Positions 9,278 to 18,857 of a DNA stretch of 64,000 nt are shown piece by piece. Below the pieces are notes generated by a model. That model searched no databases and was not told the origin of the DNA. It saw only the letters and a list, made by a program, of their open reading frames with translations. The number at the start of each line of letters is the position of its first letter. The first letter of the stretch is position 1. The translations under genes were made by a program, and so were the position numbers. The DNA is from Anthracocystis setariae (lineage: Eukaryota > Basidiomycota > Ustilaginomycetes > Ustilaginales > Ustilaginaceae): positions 744,001 to 808,000 of the forward strand of contig CAKMXJ010000032.1 in the NCBI GenBank assembly GCA_928724745.1, in the 5' to 3' direction.

Positions 9278-12200
9278 ATGGCGCGCTTCGATGATCAACA
9301 CATGCCTACCAGGCCCGTCGACCGTGACAAGGCCGAGTCCGAACTCTCCATCCACATCAAAAAGGCGACTAGCAATGAAGAATCCGCTCCCAAGCAAAAG
9401 CATGTCCGCAAATGTATCGTCTACACCTGGGACTACCGCACATCCCAATCCATCTGGACCGGTCTTCGCGTACAGCCCATCCTTAGCGACGAGGTTCAGA
9501 CCTTCAAGGCGCTCATCTTGGTTCACAAGGTCCTTCAGGAGGGTCACCAAGTTGTCCTCAAGGAGGCCCAGGCTCAGATCGGATGGTTCGAGACTTGCGC
9601 ACGTACCGTTGGCACCGATACCAGCCGTGGCTATGGTGCCCTCATCCGTGCCTACGTCACCTTCATTCTCGCCAAGCTCCGTTTCCACCGCCATCACAAG
9701 GAGTTCAACGGTCTCTTCGAGTACGAGGAATACATCTCGCTCAAGAACATTGACAACCCAGATGAGGGCTACGAGACCATCATGGACCTCATGAACCTTC
9801 AGGACCAGATCGAGCAATTCCAGAAGCTCGTCTTTGCTCACTTCCGAGGCTCAGCCAACAACGAATGCCGTATCTCGGCTCTTGTTCCCCTCGTCAAGGA
9901 GAGCTATGGTATCTACAAGTTCTTGACCTCCATGCTCCGCGCCATGCACCGACGTACCGATGCTTCCGACGCCCTTCAGCCATTGCGCGAGCGTTACGAC
10001 TCGCAGCACCACTCGCTGCGCAAGTTCTACTACGAGTGTGCCAACCTCAAATACCTTACTTCCCTCATCAACGTTCCCAAGCTCAACCACGATCCTCCCA
10101 ACCTCTTCGAGCTTCCCGAGGAAGGCATGCCACCACCTCGTCAGACTCCCAAGGCACCTTCCCCAGAGCCTGGTCCCTCACAGTCTGAGATCGACGAACA
10201 GGCTCGTCTGCTCAAGCAGTACGAGGACAAGCAGGCGGCTCTCAAGGCGCAAGAGGAGGCTGAGAGGCAAAGACAGGCCGACCTTGCCGCCAAGCAGCAA
10301 CGCGACTTTGAAGAGCAGCAGCGTCAACAAGCCGAACAGCAGCGTCTCGCACAGGAGCAGCTCATGCGTGCTCAGATGGAGCAGATGCAGGGAGGTCGTG
10401 CCGCCGAGCTCGAGCGTGAGATCCTTGCCATGCGTGGTCAATACGAGCGCGACCAGCTCATGCTCGAACAGTACGATCGTCGCGTCAAGGCGCTCGAGAC
10501 CGAACTCGCCAATATCGGCCAAAACTTTGGCATGCAGATGCAAGGCAAGGACGACATCATCAAGCAGCTCCAAGACCAAGTCACACTCTGGCGCAACAAG
10601 TATGAGGCGCTTGCCAAGCTCTACTCTCAGCTCCGAACAGAGCACCTCGAGATGCTCGGCAAGTACAAGCAGATGCAGATCAAGGCCGGTAGTGCACAGG
10701 AGGCCATCGACAAGATGGAACGCATGGAGCGCGACGTCAAGGCCAAAAACCTTGAGTTGGCCGATATGATCCGTGAACGTGACAGGGCTCGCTTCGACCT
10801 CGACAGGATCAAGGCGAGTCAAAAGGAGGAGTTCGACAGGCTCAAGCGCGACCTCATGTTCGCCAACGAGCGTGCCGAGGATGCGACGCGAGCCAAGAGC
10901 TCCGAGCTGTCTGGCATGATGTCTACGCTCAACCGACAGATTGCCGAGCTCGAAGACTCGCTGCGTGAGAAGCGCATGGAGCTCGATGCCCGCGATGCCG
11001 AGCTTGCTCGTATCCGTGACGAAAAGGATGCCGAGTTGGCCATCATGCAGGAAGGTATGGATGCCACCATCAAGCAACTCAATGACATTCAGCTCAACCA
11101 AGGCGAGACCGACCAGGCTGTCAACGCCCAGATCGACACCCTCATCCTCGACAACACAAAAAAGCTCAACGCTATCATCGACTCTATCCTGCAAGCCTGC
11201 GTGGACAAGGTGGACGATGCGCTCTACGAGCTCGAAAACCCCTCTGCCTCCGGTAACACCAATGCTACGCCCGAGTACGTTCTTTCGATGATCGAAAAGG
11301 GCAACACATCGACCAACGAATTCGCCACTGTTTTCTCGCTCTACCTCTCCGGCGAGGTTGGTGGTGAGCATGTCGAGGTCATCAAGCGTGCCAACCAGCT
11401 TGCCCAGACCATCAGTGATATTCTCACTTCGACCAAGGGCATCACCAGGCTGGCGCAGAACGACGACGCTGCCGACAAGCTCACCTCCACCGGTCGTGAG
11501 ACTGGTAACGTTCTTCTTCGCTTCTTCAGCAACCTCCAGTCGTACCGTCTTGCTGGCGTTGCTCCGGCTCAGCGCCGAGACGTGGTTGCGCGACAGAACA
11601 TGGAAGCGCGCACGGCCTTTTCCAGCCTCAACTCGGTGGTCGAGACCATGCTCAAGGCGGGCAACACCATGTTGGCCAATGCCAATGGCGATATTGGCGA
11701 CATTGTTGAGCGAGAGATGATGAATGCCGCTTCCGCCATCGATGCTGCCACTGCCAAGTTGCAGCAACTGCTGTCGAGGCCCAGGGACCACAACAAGTAC
11801 TCGGCTGTTGACTTGCAGGTTCACGATGCGATTCTGGAGGCGTCGTTGGCGATCACACGGGCGATTGCCGGCTTGATCAAGGCGGCTACGGAGAGTCAGC
11901 AGGAGATCGTAGCCAAGGGTAGGGGTAGTTCGACCAACCAGCAGTTCTACAAGAAGAACAACCGATGGACTGAAGGGCTCATCTCGGCTGCCAGGGCGGT
12001 GGCGTTTGCGACTACGATGCTGATCGAGGCTGCGGATGGTGTTATCATGGGCACGCACTCGCTCGAGCAGCTCATCGTGGCAAGTAACGAAGTTTCGGCT
12101 GCCACGGCACAGGTGGTTGCCGCGTCGCGTGTCAAGGCTGAGTTCATGTCCAAGACCCAAGACAGGCTCGAGAGGGCGGCTAAGGCGGTGACGGACGCTT

Positions 12201-12415
12201 GCAAGGCGTTGGTCAAGCAGGTTAAGACCATTACTGATAAGCAGACGAATGGTGCGGCCGACTTTGACTATTCGCAGATGGCTGCACACGAGTTCAAGGT
12301 CAAGGAGATGGAGCAGCAGGTGGAGGTGCTCAAGTTGGAGAAGGAGTTGACGCAGGCGAGGAGGGTGTTGGGTGCTATGAGGAGGGCTGGGTACCATGCC
12401 ACCGAGGAGGATTAG
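9278..12415 (+). CDS. SLA2: endocytic adaptor Sla2/Hip1R (ANTH plus I/LWEQ domains)
   Basis: The 1045-residue protein links clathrin-coated endocytic sites to actin. The N-terminal ANTH domain (about residues 10-290) is clear: SIHIKKATSNEE and RTSQSIWTGLRV bind PI(4,5)P2 membranes in this family. A Pro-rich spacer near 300-320 follows, then a long Gln/Glu/Arg coiled coil (about 320-650). The C-terminal talin-like I/LWEQ (THATCH) actin-binding module covers about 800-1040 and ends in the typical pattern LEKELTQARRVLGAMRRAGY. The length fits fungal Sla2 (roughly 950-1100). The ATG at 9278 was chosen because the ANTH domain starts just after it. In smuts this protein is expected to matter for polar hyphal growth and endosome supply; that is inference from the family. 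There is no intron. Confidence 0.95.
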   Translation: MARFDDQHMPTRPVDRDKAESELSIHIKKATSNEESAPKQKHVRKCIVYTWDYRTSQSIWTGLRVQPILSDEVQTFKALILVHKVLQEGHQVVLKEAQAQIGWFETCARTVGTDTSRGYGALIRAYVTFILAKLRFHRHHKEFNGLFEYEEYISLKNIDNPDEGYETIMDLMNLQDQIEQFQKLVFAHFRGSANNECRISALVPLVKESYGIYKFLTSMLRAMHRRTDASDALQPLRERYDSQHHSLRKFYYECANLKYLTSLINVPKLNHDPPNLFELPEEGMPPPRQTPKAPSPEPGPSQSEIDEQARLLKQYEDKQAALKAQEEAERQRQADLAAKQQRDFEEQQRQQAEQQRLAQEQLMRAQMEQMQGGRAAELEREILAMRGQYERDQLMLEQYDRRVKALETELANIGQNFGMQMQGKDDIIKQLQDQVTLWRNKYEALAKLYSQLRTEHLEMLGKYKQMQIKAGSAQEAIDKMERMERDVKAKNLELADMIRERDRARFDLDRIKASQKEEFDRLKRDLMFANERAEDATRAKSSELSGMMSTLNRQIAELEDSLREKRMELDARDAELARIRDEKDAELAIMQEGMDATIKQLNDIQLNQGETDQAVNAQIDTLILDNTKKLNAIIDSILQACVDKVDDALYELENPSASGNTNATPEYVLSMIEKGNTSTNEFATVFSLYLSGEVGGEHVEVIKRANQLAQTISDILTSTKGITRLAQNDDAADKLTSTGRETGNVLLRFFSNLQSYRLAGVAPAQRRDVVARQNMEARTAFSSLNSVVETMLKAGNTMLANANGDIGDIVEREMMNAASAIDAATAKLQQLLSRPRDHNKYSAVDLQVHDAILEASLAITRAIAGLIKAATESQQEIVAKGRGSSTNQQFYKKNNRWTEGLISAARAVAFATTMLIEAADGVIMGTHSLEQLIVASNEVSAATAQVVAASRVKAEFMSKTQDRLERAAKAVTDACKALVKQVKTITDKQTNGAADFDYSQMAAHEFKVKEMEQQVEVLKLEKELTQARRVLGAMRRAGYHATEED

Positions 12416-12912
12416 TCGTGGGCTTGTTCGTTTCATCTCCTGTGTTTTTCTTTTTCCTATTGTACTTTGAGATTGCTGTTATTGATTCAGATTTTCAAAC
12501 ATAAAGTGGTGAAGATTGGTCCTGTGTAAGGCAAGTGGTTTTGCTATGTGGGGTACGTCGGTGAGAAGGGATGTTGGCGGGAGCGTTGGATTGGGACTGA
12601 AAGGCTGACAGGTGCTGACAAATTGAAGTTTGGGACGCGTCCTGAGCCGAATACAAGTAAGTTGGACTTTAGAACGGATTTGTGATCGAAGGCCACGCCA
12701 CGCTTCGACTCCACTTTTGTGGTATTTCGAGATCAGGCCGCACAAGCCCATTCTGACGCAGACTACCGGGACCGACGCTTAGACCTCTCCACCATCGCTT
12801 CCACCTGACACCACTCTTCAACCATACATTCTACTACACACAGAGTCGTCACTCAGGAGGTGGTTACACATACGGATTGCACATTACTCGTCCAGCTGGA
12901 ACATAGTCAACC
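12416..12912. other. intergenic region SLA2-RPN5 (tandem)
   Basis: About 500 bases carry the SLA2 3' UTR and the RPN5 promoter. I see no extra gene. Confidence 0.45.
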
Positions 12913-14577
12913 ATGTCGGCTCCAGAGAAGAAACAGGAAGCCGACTTCACCGAGGAAGTCGACTCGCTCATCGCTAGCGCAACTAGCCTCGCATCTACCT
13001 CTCTCCCCTCTGCGCTTGAAAAGGTGTTTGCGCTGGAGAAAAAGTCTCGAAATGCCGCCGATCTCACTTCAACCACGCGTCTCCTGTTGTTGGCAGTGTT
13101 GCTGATCCGCAATTCACCCAGTGTTCAACAGACCAACTGGGATCTGTTGAGCGACACGGTGGTCAGCCTGTCCAAGAAGCATGGACAGCTCAAGATGGCA
13201 ACGACCAGGATGGTGCAGCTGGTGATGAGCTTCCTCCACCCCGCAGTGGATCCGGAGGCGGAGAGGAGGAGGGAGCAGGAGGCCAAGGATGAGGAGATGA
13301 AGGATTTGGCCGAGGAGAAGGCCAAGAAGGACGCTGACAAGGCGGCAAAGAAGGAGAAGGAGGAAGGTAAGAAGGAGTCGAAAGAAGCATTGGAGGCGAG
13401 GAGGCGCCAAGAAGCACAGGAGGAGAGGGAGAGGGAGAAGGTGGGTGCGCAGAACGCAAAGGTGCTCGAACTCATGGACGAGGGCAAGAGGATAGGCGAT
13501 GCTGGCGTCACCGAGGAGATCCGACTCAAGCTGGTGGAGCTACTGCGTACGGTCACCGAAGGCAAGATCTTTGTCGAAGTCGAAAGGGCACGTGTTACGT
13601 TGCTTCTCTCCAAGATGCTGTACACCAAGGGCATGGTGAACGAGGCTGCGGATGCACTTCAAGATCTCGCTGTCGAGACTTTCGGCTCTATGGACCGTCG
13701 CGAGAAGGTCGAGTTCATTTTGGAGCAGATGCGATTGAACTTTGAACGCGGCGATCTGGCCAAGATGGCCATCGTCTCGAAGAAGATCAACACCAAGCTA
13801 TTTGAGAACCCCAAGCACCAGGATCTCAAGCTGCGGTACTACGACTTGATGATCGAGTATGCGCTGCGGGAGGACAAGTTCTTGGACATCTGCAAGTACT
13901 ACCGCGAGATCTACGACACGCCTTCGGTCAAGGAGGATGCGGATCGGAAGAAGGAGGTGCTTCGCAGTGTGGTTGTCTTCTGCGCGTTGGCCAAGTACGA
14001 TAACGAGCAGAGCGACTTGATGGCGAGGGTTGAGCAGATGGACGAGCTCGATCTGGTACCGGAGCACAAGAACTTGCTTAAATGTTTTACCACGCCGGAA
14101 CTCATGCGCTGGCCGGGGATCGAAACGCTGTACGCGCCCATGTTGCGCCGATCGGCTACATTCTCGCCCACCACCACCACGACGACGCAGTCGATCAAGG
14201 CGGATGGCGAAACAGACGTCAAGCTCAAAGACGGCAACCATCGGTGGGAGGAACTTCACAAGCGGGTGGTGGAACACAACATTCGCGTGATTTCAAAGTA
14301 CTATACGCGCATTACGTTGGTACGTCTTTCGCAACTTCTCGACCTTTCACCCGCCCAAAGTGAAGCTTCGCTCGCACAGTTGGTGAGCAACGCCACAATC
14401 CACGCCAAAATGGATCGTCCCGCTGGATTGGTCAATTTCGAAACCAAGAAGAGTAATGCCGATGTGCTTAATGATTGGTCAGCCGATATGAACAAATTGA
14501 TGGCCACGGTTGAGAAGGTTACTCATCTAGTCGAGAAGGAGTGGGCAATTCATAGGGCAGGTATTCGCGGAATGTAG
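12913..14577 (+). CDS. RPN5: 26S proteasome lid subunit Rpn5 (PSMD12)
   Basis: The 554-residue PCI-domain protein is a structural subunit of the 19S regulatory lid. Family signatures include RVTLLLSKMLYTKG, VEFILEQMRLNFERGDLAKMAIVSKKI, LRYYDLMIEYAL and the PCI winged helix near residues 460-515 (ISKYYTRITLVRLSQLLDL, then ATIHAKMDRPAGLVNFE). A feature worth noting is a strongly charged Lys/Glu/Ala-rich segment at about 113-180 inside the N-terminal helical repeats; it makes the protein roughly 100 residues longer than yeast or human Rpn5. The ATG at 12913 (MSAPEKK) gives the expected N-terminal helices. There is no intron. The 3' flank contains an AATAAA at 14833-14838, 256 bases past the stop. 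Confidence 0.95.
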   Translation: MSAPEKKQEADFTEEVDSLIASATSLASTSLPSALEKVFALEKKSRNAADLTSTTRLLLLAVLLIRNSPSVQQTNWDLLSDTVVSLSKKHGQLKMATTRMVQLVMSFLHPAVDPEAERRREQEAKDEEMKDLAEEKAKKDADKAAKKEKEEGKKESKEALEARRRQEAQEEREREKVGAQNAKVLELMDEGKRIGDAGVTEEIRLKLVELLRTVTEGKIFVEVERARVTLLLSKMLYTKGMVNEAADALQDLAVETFGSMDRREKVEFILEQMRLNFERGDLAKMAIVSKKINTKLFENPKHQDLKLRYYDLMIEYALREDKFLDICKYYREIYDTPSVKEDADRKKEVLRSVVVFCALAKYDNEQSDLMARVEQMDELDLVPEHKNLLKCFTTPELMRWPGIETLYAPMLRRSATFSPTTTTTTQSIKADGETDVKLKDGNHRWEELHKRVVEHNIRVISKYYTRITLVRLSQLLDLSPAQSEASLAQLVSNATIHAKMDRPAGLVNFETKKSNADVLNDWSADMNKLMATVEKVTHLVEKEWAIHRAGIRGM

Positions 14578-15561
14578 TAACCCTCCCCCACCCCCACCCC
14601 CCCCCCTCAAGCAAGCAATTCGAATGTTTCGTTTAGTGACTCACTCCTCTGTGTAGATCTCGTGCGAATCTCAAGCCGTCGTGAAAAATCCTACCGCCCA
14701 AAATGCCGGGAAGTTTTTTGATTGCAAGCAGCGATGGCCAGAGGAGAGAGAGCAAGAGAGTTTGTGATCATGACAAGTGATAAGAGAATGGATTCAGAAC
14801 TGAGCGAGGATGGGAGGAAGAAGAAAAAAAAAAATAAAATGCATAGATTTCGTGTAATGACCGTATCAACAGTTGGCTTGTGTGTTTGTGAGGGGGGGCG
14901 GGAGTGGGATGGTGAAGCTACGAGCGTCGTTCGCGAGGAGACAGTCGCGGCAAGATGTCGAGGAGAACTATGAGTGCAATAAAAGGGAAGGGAGAGAGGG
15001 AATGAGAGGGGGAGACCGATCTTGACTGGATCCTATGTGTGGAGAAAAAAAAAAAAAAGAGCGGCTGAGACGTCGGGTCTGACGAAAAGGATGTAAAGCA
15101 AACAAGAAGCTGCCGCAATGATAGATCCGACAGCAGTGCGTAACCTTTTTCGCTGCTTGGTTGTGAGGTATTGATCATGTTTGGACACCTGTCCATAAGT
15201 TTCCAACGAAGCCCTCTCGCATATCCGCGAGGAAACTAGTGAAGAAGATTCACGCCTGTTCGTGAAGAGACCATGATCAAAACCAAGCATTTACCCGACC
15301 GTCCATACCCCAAAAAAAGAGATCCATCGATTTTTTTTGTCAAGATGTCGTAATCGGAGGGGTGGGGGAAGTATTGGGGGAGTCAAGTGACAGAGTTGAT
15401 GGAAGCGAAAGACGAAAGCGATTGTGCGCCCGAATCTTCTCCCTTCGATACTCGCAAAAGTGGTGCATCAACCGTCCCCCTTAGGTATCGTACCTCAACC
15501 CCAATCTGAGCGGATAGAAGAGACAGCGCAGAAGAGCACCAGCTTACCGTGCTGGCATCGT
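14578..15561. other. convergent 3' region RPN5/casein kinase I
   Basis: Almost 1 kb without a supported gene. It contains C-rich and A-rich runs (14 A at about 15045-15058), an AATAAA at 14833-14838 on the + strand, and a strong splice donor on the - strand (GTAAGC, 15547-15542) just after the kinase stop, suggesting a 3' UTR intron. Confidence 0.45.
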
Positions 15562-16832
15562 TCAGTAGTAGCCAGGCTGGTCGTCGCGCTTGAGCGGTCG
15601 CGAAGAGCTGGGCATGTTCTGCGAGGCAAGGTAGGCCTTGTCAGCGGGGCGTGCGGTACCGTAAGCAGCACGGGTAGTGTCCATGCCGTTGTTGATCGCC
15701 TCGTCGCCTTCCTGAGGCAAAACCTTGCGGCGAGGCAGCTGAGCAGCCTGCTGTTGCTGGGCCTGCTGCTGCTGCTTGATCGTAGGTTCGGCCTTGGCGT
15801 CCTCGGTACGCTGCTGAATGGACCAGTCGAAGACGTAGTCGTACTGGAAGCCCTCACGGACAAACAGGTCACGGAAAAGCTTGCGCAGGTACGAGTAGTC
15901 TGGCTTGTCATCGAAGCGAAGCGATCGGCAGCAGTTGAGATAGATGGCCATCTCCGAAGGGAAACCACGGCAGAGGAGCTCGGTGGGAGTGGTCATCTTC
16001 TTCTCCATGATGCGGTCGTACTTCTGCTTCTTGGTCGCAGCCTTAAGACCTTGCCACGGGAGCGAACCACGGAGGAAGTACATGAGAACGTAACCGAGCG
16101 ACTCGAGATCGTCTCGTCGCGACTGCTCAACACCAAGATGGGTGTTGATAGAGGTGTATCGAGCGGTACCGGTAAGGTTCTTGTTCTCTCTGTAAGGAAT
16201 GTGAAGGTGGGTCTTGGGGTCACGGTACTTCTTGGCGAGACCAAAGTCGATGACGTTGACCTGGTTGCCGCGCTTGCCAATGCCCATGAGGAAGTTGTCG
16301 GGCTTGATGTCACGGTGGATGAAGTTACGCGAGTGGATGTACTCGATTCGCGAGATCTGTAGCGAGAGAAGCAGCACGAAGACAAACCAGAGAAGAGCGG
16401 AGGACGTCAGTGATCTGCAGTTTTACTGTGCTATGAAATGAAAATGCAACACGAGAGGAAAGAGTGCTCACAATGGAGCTGGACATCTATACGTACCATT
16501 TGATCGGCGAGAAGCAAAACCGTCTTGAGCGAGAACTTTCGGTTGCAAAAGTTGAAGAGGTCCTCAAGCGAAGGACCGAGCAGGTCGATGACCATGGCAT
16601 TGTAGTCGCATTCCTGACCGTACCAACGGACGAAAGGAACACCGACACCACCAGCAAGGGTCTTGTAGACTTTGGCTTCGTACTCGAGCTGGGGGTGCTT
16701 GGCTTTGATGGACTCAAGCTTGATAGCGACCTCTTCACCCGAGATGATGTTGATGCCGAGGTAAATGTCACCGAAAGATCCGGAACCGATCTTCTTACCG
16801 ATGCGGTACTTGCCACCAACACGGAGATCCAT
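15562..16832 (-). CDS. casein kinase I (Hrr25/CK1-delta type)
   Basis: Two exons, 16832-16497 and 16356-15562, give 376 residues. The intron (16357-16496, 140 nt) has GTACGT and CTACAG ends and falls between codons, so DQM is followed by ISRIEYIHS exactly as in the family. The kinase features are the glycine loop [11 protein letters not shown] (16-26), Lys38, HRDIKPDN (126-133), DFG (149-151), and the CK1-specific LTGTARY and [21 protein letters not shown]. The C-terminal tail (from about 295) is Gln-rich, then basic, and lacks a prenylation motif, so it resembles Hrr25/CK1-delta rather than the palmitoylated Yck type. Likely roles are DNA repair, vesicle traffic and ribosome maturation, known from homologues. 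The ATG at 16832 was chosen because the conserved [12 protein letters not shown] starts there. Confidence 0.95.
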
Positions 16833-18857
16833 GATTGCTACGAATGCTGCGACTGCTGAAGAAGAGTGGTTGTAGAGGTGGAAGAGACTCGACCTACAAG
16901 AACGGCTGCGGTCGGCTAGCAGAGAATCTGATGGTGGTGAAGCGCAACGGAAAGACTGTCTTACAGTGCTGAAATCACGATGGCGAAAGGAGCCGTTGAC
17001 GTCTAGCACAGGATCGATGCGGCAGCGGTTGCAAAGGTGGAAGCGTCAATCGATTTAGACGGTTGGATGAAGATGACTTTGTTGCCAACAGCCTTTGAAT
17101 GCGAACGAGGCCTACACGAAAGTGCTGAGAAGTAGAAAATGAACGCAAAGAAGCGCAAGGGAGGTGAGGATTTGTTAGGTGATCGTCGACTCAGCCGTGG
17201 TGATCCTAATGGTGTTGGGATGACTTGGGCGTTGATGACGAAAAGGGTTGATTGTGGTGGAGAGAAAGGGAGTGTCAAATAAGAATGGTTGAAATCGATC
17301 AGGTCGAAATCGGAGTCTGGCTTGCAACGCAGCAGTGAGCGGAAAACGAGCTTGCTTTGTGCGGATCAGGCTGGTGTATTGTCTCATGGCAAATCAGTCC
17401 ATCGCTGACGGGCGAGGGCGTGGCAAGTTGTTTGCTTGCTGGCTGCGTCTTTGTCTACGTAAAAATGGGCCAGCAGGGCGCAGTCATTCCCACTTCGGTT
17501 GCAGCGTGAGGGCAGCATCTAGCCCACACACACACACAAGCGCAGAGCACAGTCCCTCCTAAGCCGACCCTCACCGGCCCAGCTTCCGTCCACACACACA
17601 CGCACACACTCACTCGCACGCACGCACGCACGCACGGAGGCATTTGCAGTGCTAGCCAGGCTCACCGAAACATCCAAATTTGAAAGTTCGAATATCCGAA
17701 CAGAGAAAATCGAGACAGCACAGCACAGCACAACGCAGCGCAGCGCAGTCTGATGATGATGATGATGCTCCTCCTATTCGAGGAGCTCGCTCGAGCTTGG
17801 TGACCTGGCAAACACAATTTTGTCATCCACTGCCACTACAAATGCTCTAAAGTTTGAATACAAAACTCGGATTTTGTGCTGAAAAAGTAGAATTCCTACA
17901 CTACTCTAGGTACTTCACGGCAGAAATCGAATGCTTGGCTGCTTTGAAATTTCTGCCGAAGCAGGGGCGCAGGGGTTGGATTTCCACGGTCATTACTTTT
18001 AGGAGGCCTCAATTGGGTTGGGCTGTACCAAAATCCAGGCAATAAGAGAGCGCTATAGTATTAATTATTAGAATGAGCTGAGCGGATCAGATCAGTCCGC
18101 ACACATTTCGATCTTGTCTTGATTAAAGGGCTGATCAACCAATCGAACTTGACCCGATCTGGCCAACCTCCAAACCTTGTTCCTCCACAGTCTCATCGGT
18201 CAACCTGACAGCTGTCAGCAACTTGCAACTCGCAACGTACCACAACACCGCAGCTATCTTTTTCGTCATGAACACTTTAACCTTGATCTCCTGATCCCAC
18301 CCCCACCTCCGCGCAAACTCTATGTCCAACATCGTCGGTATCTAGCGCCAAAGTGGACCTCCGAGGACACCCCATGTCATGAAGATGCAGGATAATCATG
18401 ATGCAGGATGCATCCCTATGGCATGCCAGCTCGACCTCATCTGCAGCCTTCGTTTTTCCGGCGCATTGTAGTGGATTGAGGTTAAAACTTTGTGAACTTT
18501 GTGATTGTGACTTGTCGAAGTGACCAGAGTGATGTGATTTTCCTGTTCTCATGGAGAGGCCACCGCGTGCATGTCGAGACATCACACAAGATGGACCCTG
18601 AATCTGAGGGACCGAGTCTGTGTTGCATTGATCATGCTCGCATATGCATGTGTTTGTTGATATGGCAGACTCCACCATAGCAGCCAATATCAGAGATGGG
18701 CTTCGTACAGCATCGCCTTCGAACAATGAATTCCAGTAGTTGCTTTTGTCGAGTCGTGCACAACGCAGCGAATTTGGATTGAGAACCAACCCTAATGACC
18801 GATGAAATGATGTTCTTGACCAAAACAAGGCATGCGCTTTTTCATAGCTTTCAAAAC
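16833..18857. other. intergenic region upstream of casein kinase I
   Basis: About 2 kb. The part near 16,840-17,600 is probably the kinase promoter and leader. It holds CA/ACGC simple repeats (17524-17538 and 17591-17637), repeated CAGCACAG/CGCAG motifs near 17715-17750 and a short GAT repeat near 17752-17767. A minus-strand frame of 223 codons at 18277-18948 overlaps the end of the next gene and looks non-coding. No gene is supported. Confidence 0.45.
17591..17637. repeat. CA / ACGC simple-repeat tract
   Basis: A run of CACA, CACT and then tandem CACG units lies upstream of casein kinase I. Confidence 0.85.

Noticed and set aside
10178..12436. 752-codon minus-strand frame antisense to SLA2, and similar long antisense frames (1170-2471, 44247-45650, 45663-47270)
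   Set aside because: They mirror well-supported genes (SLA2, NAA15, AMS1), have low-complexity Leu/Val/Arg or Glu/Val-rich products typical of codon-bias shadows, and match no family.
18786..18800. AACCCTAA, a possible telomerase RNA template
   Set aside because: Only 8 bases match, about two such hits are expected by chance in 64 kb on both strands, and nothing around it resembles a known telomerase RNA.
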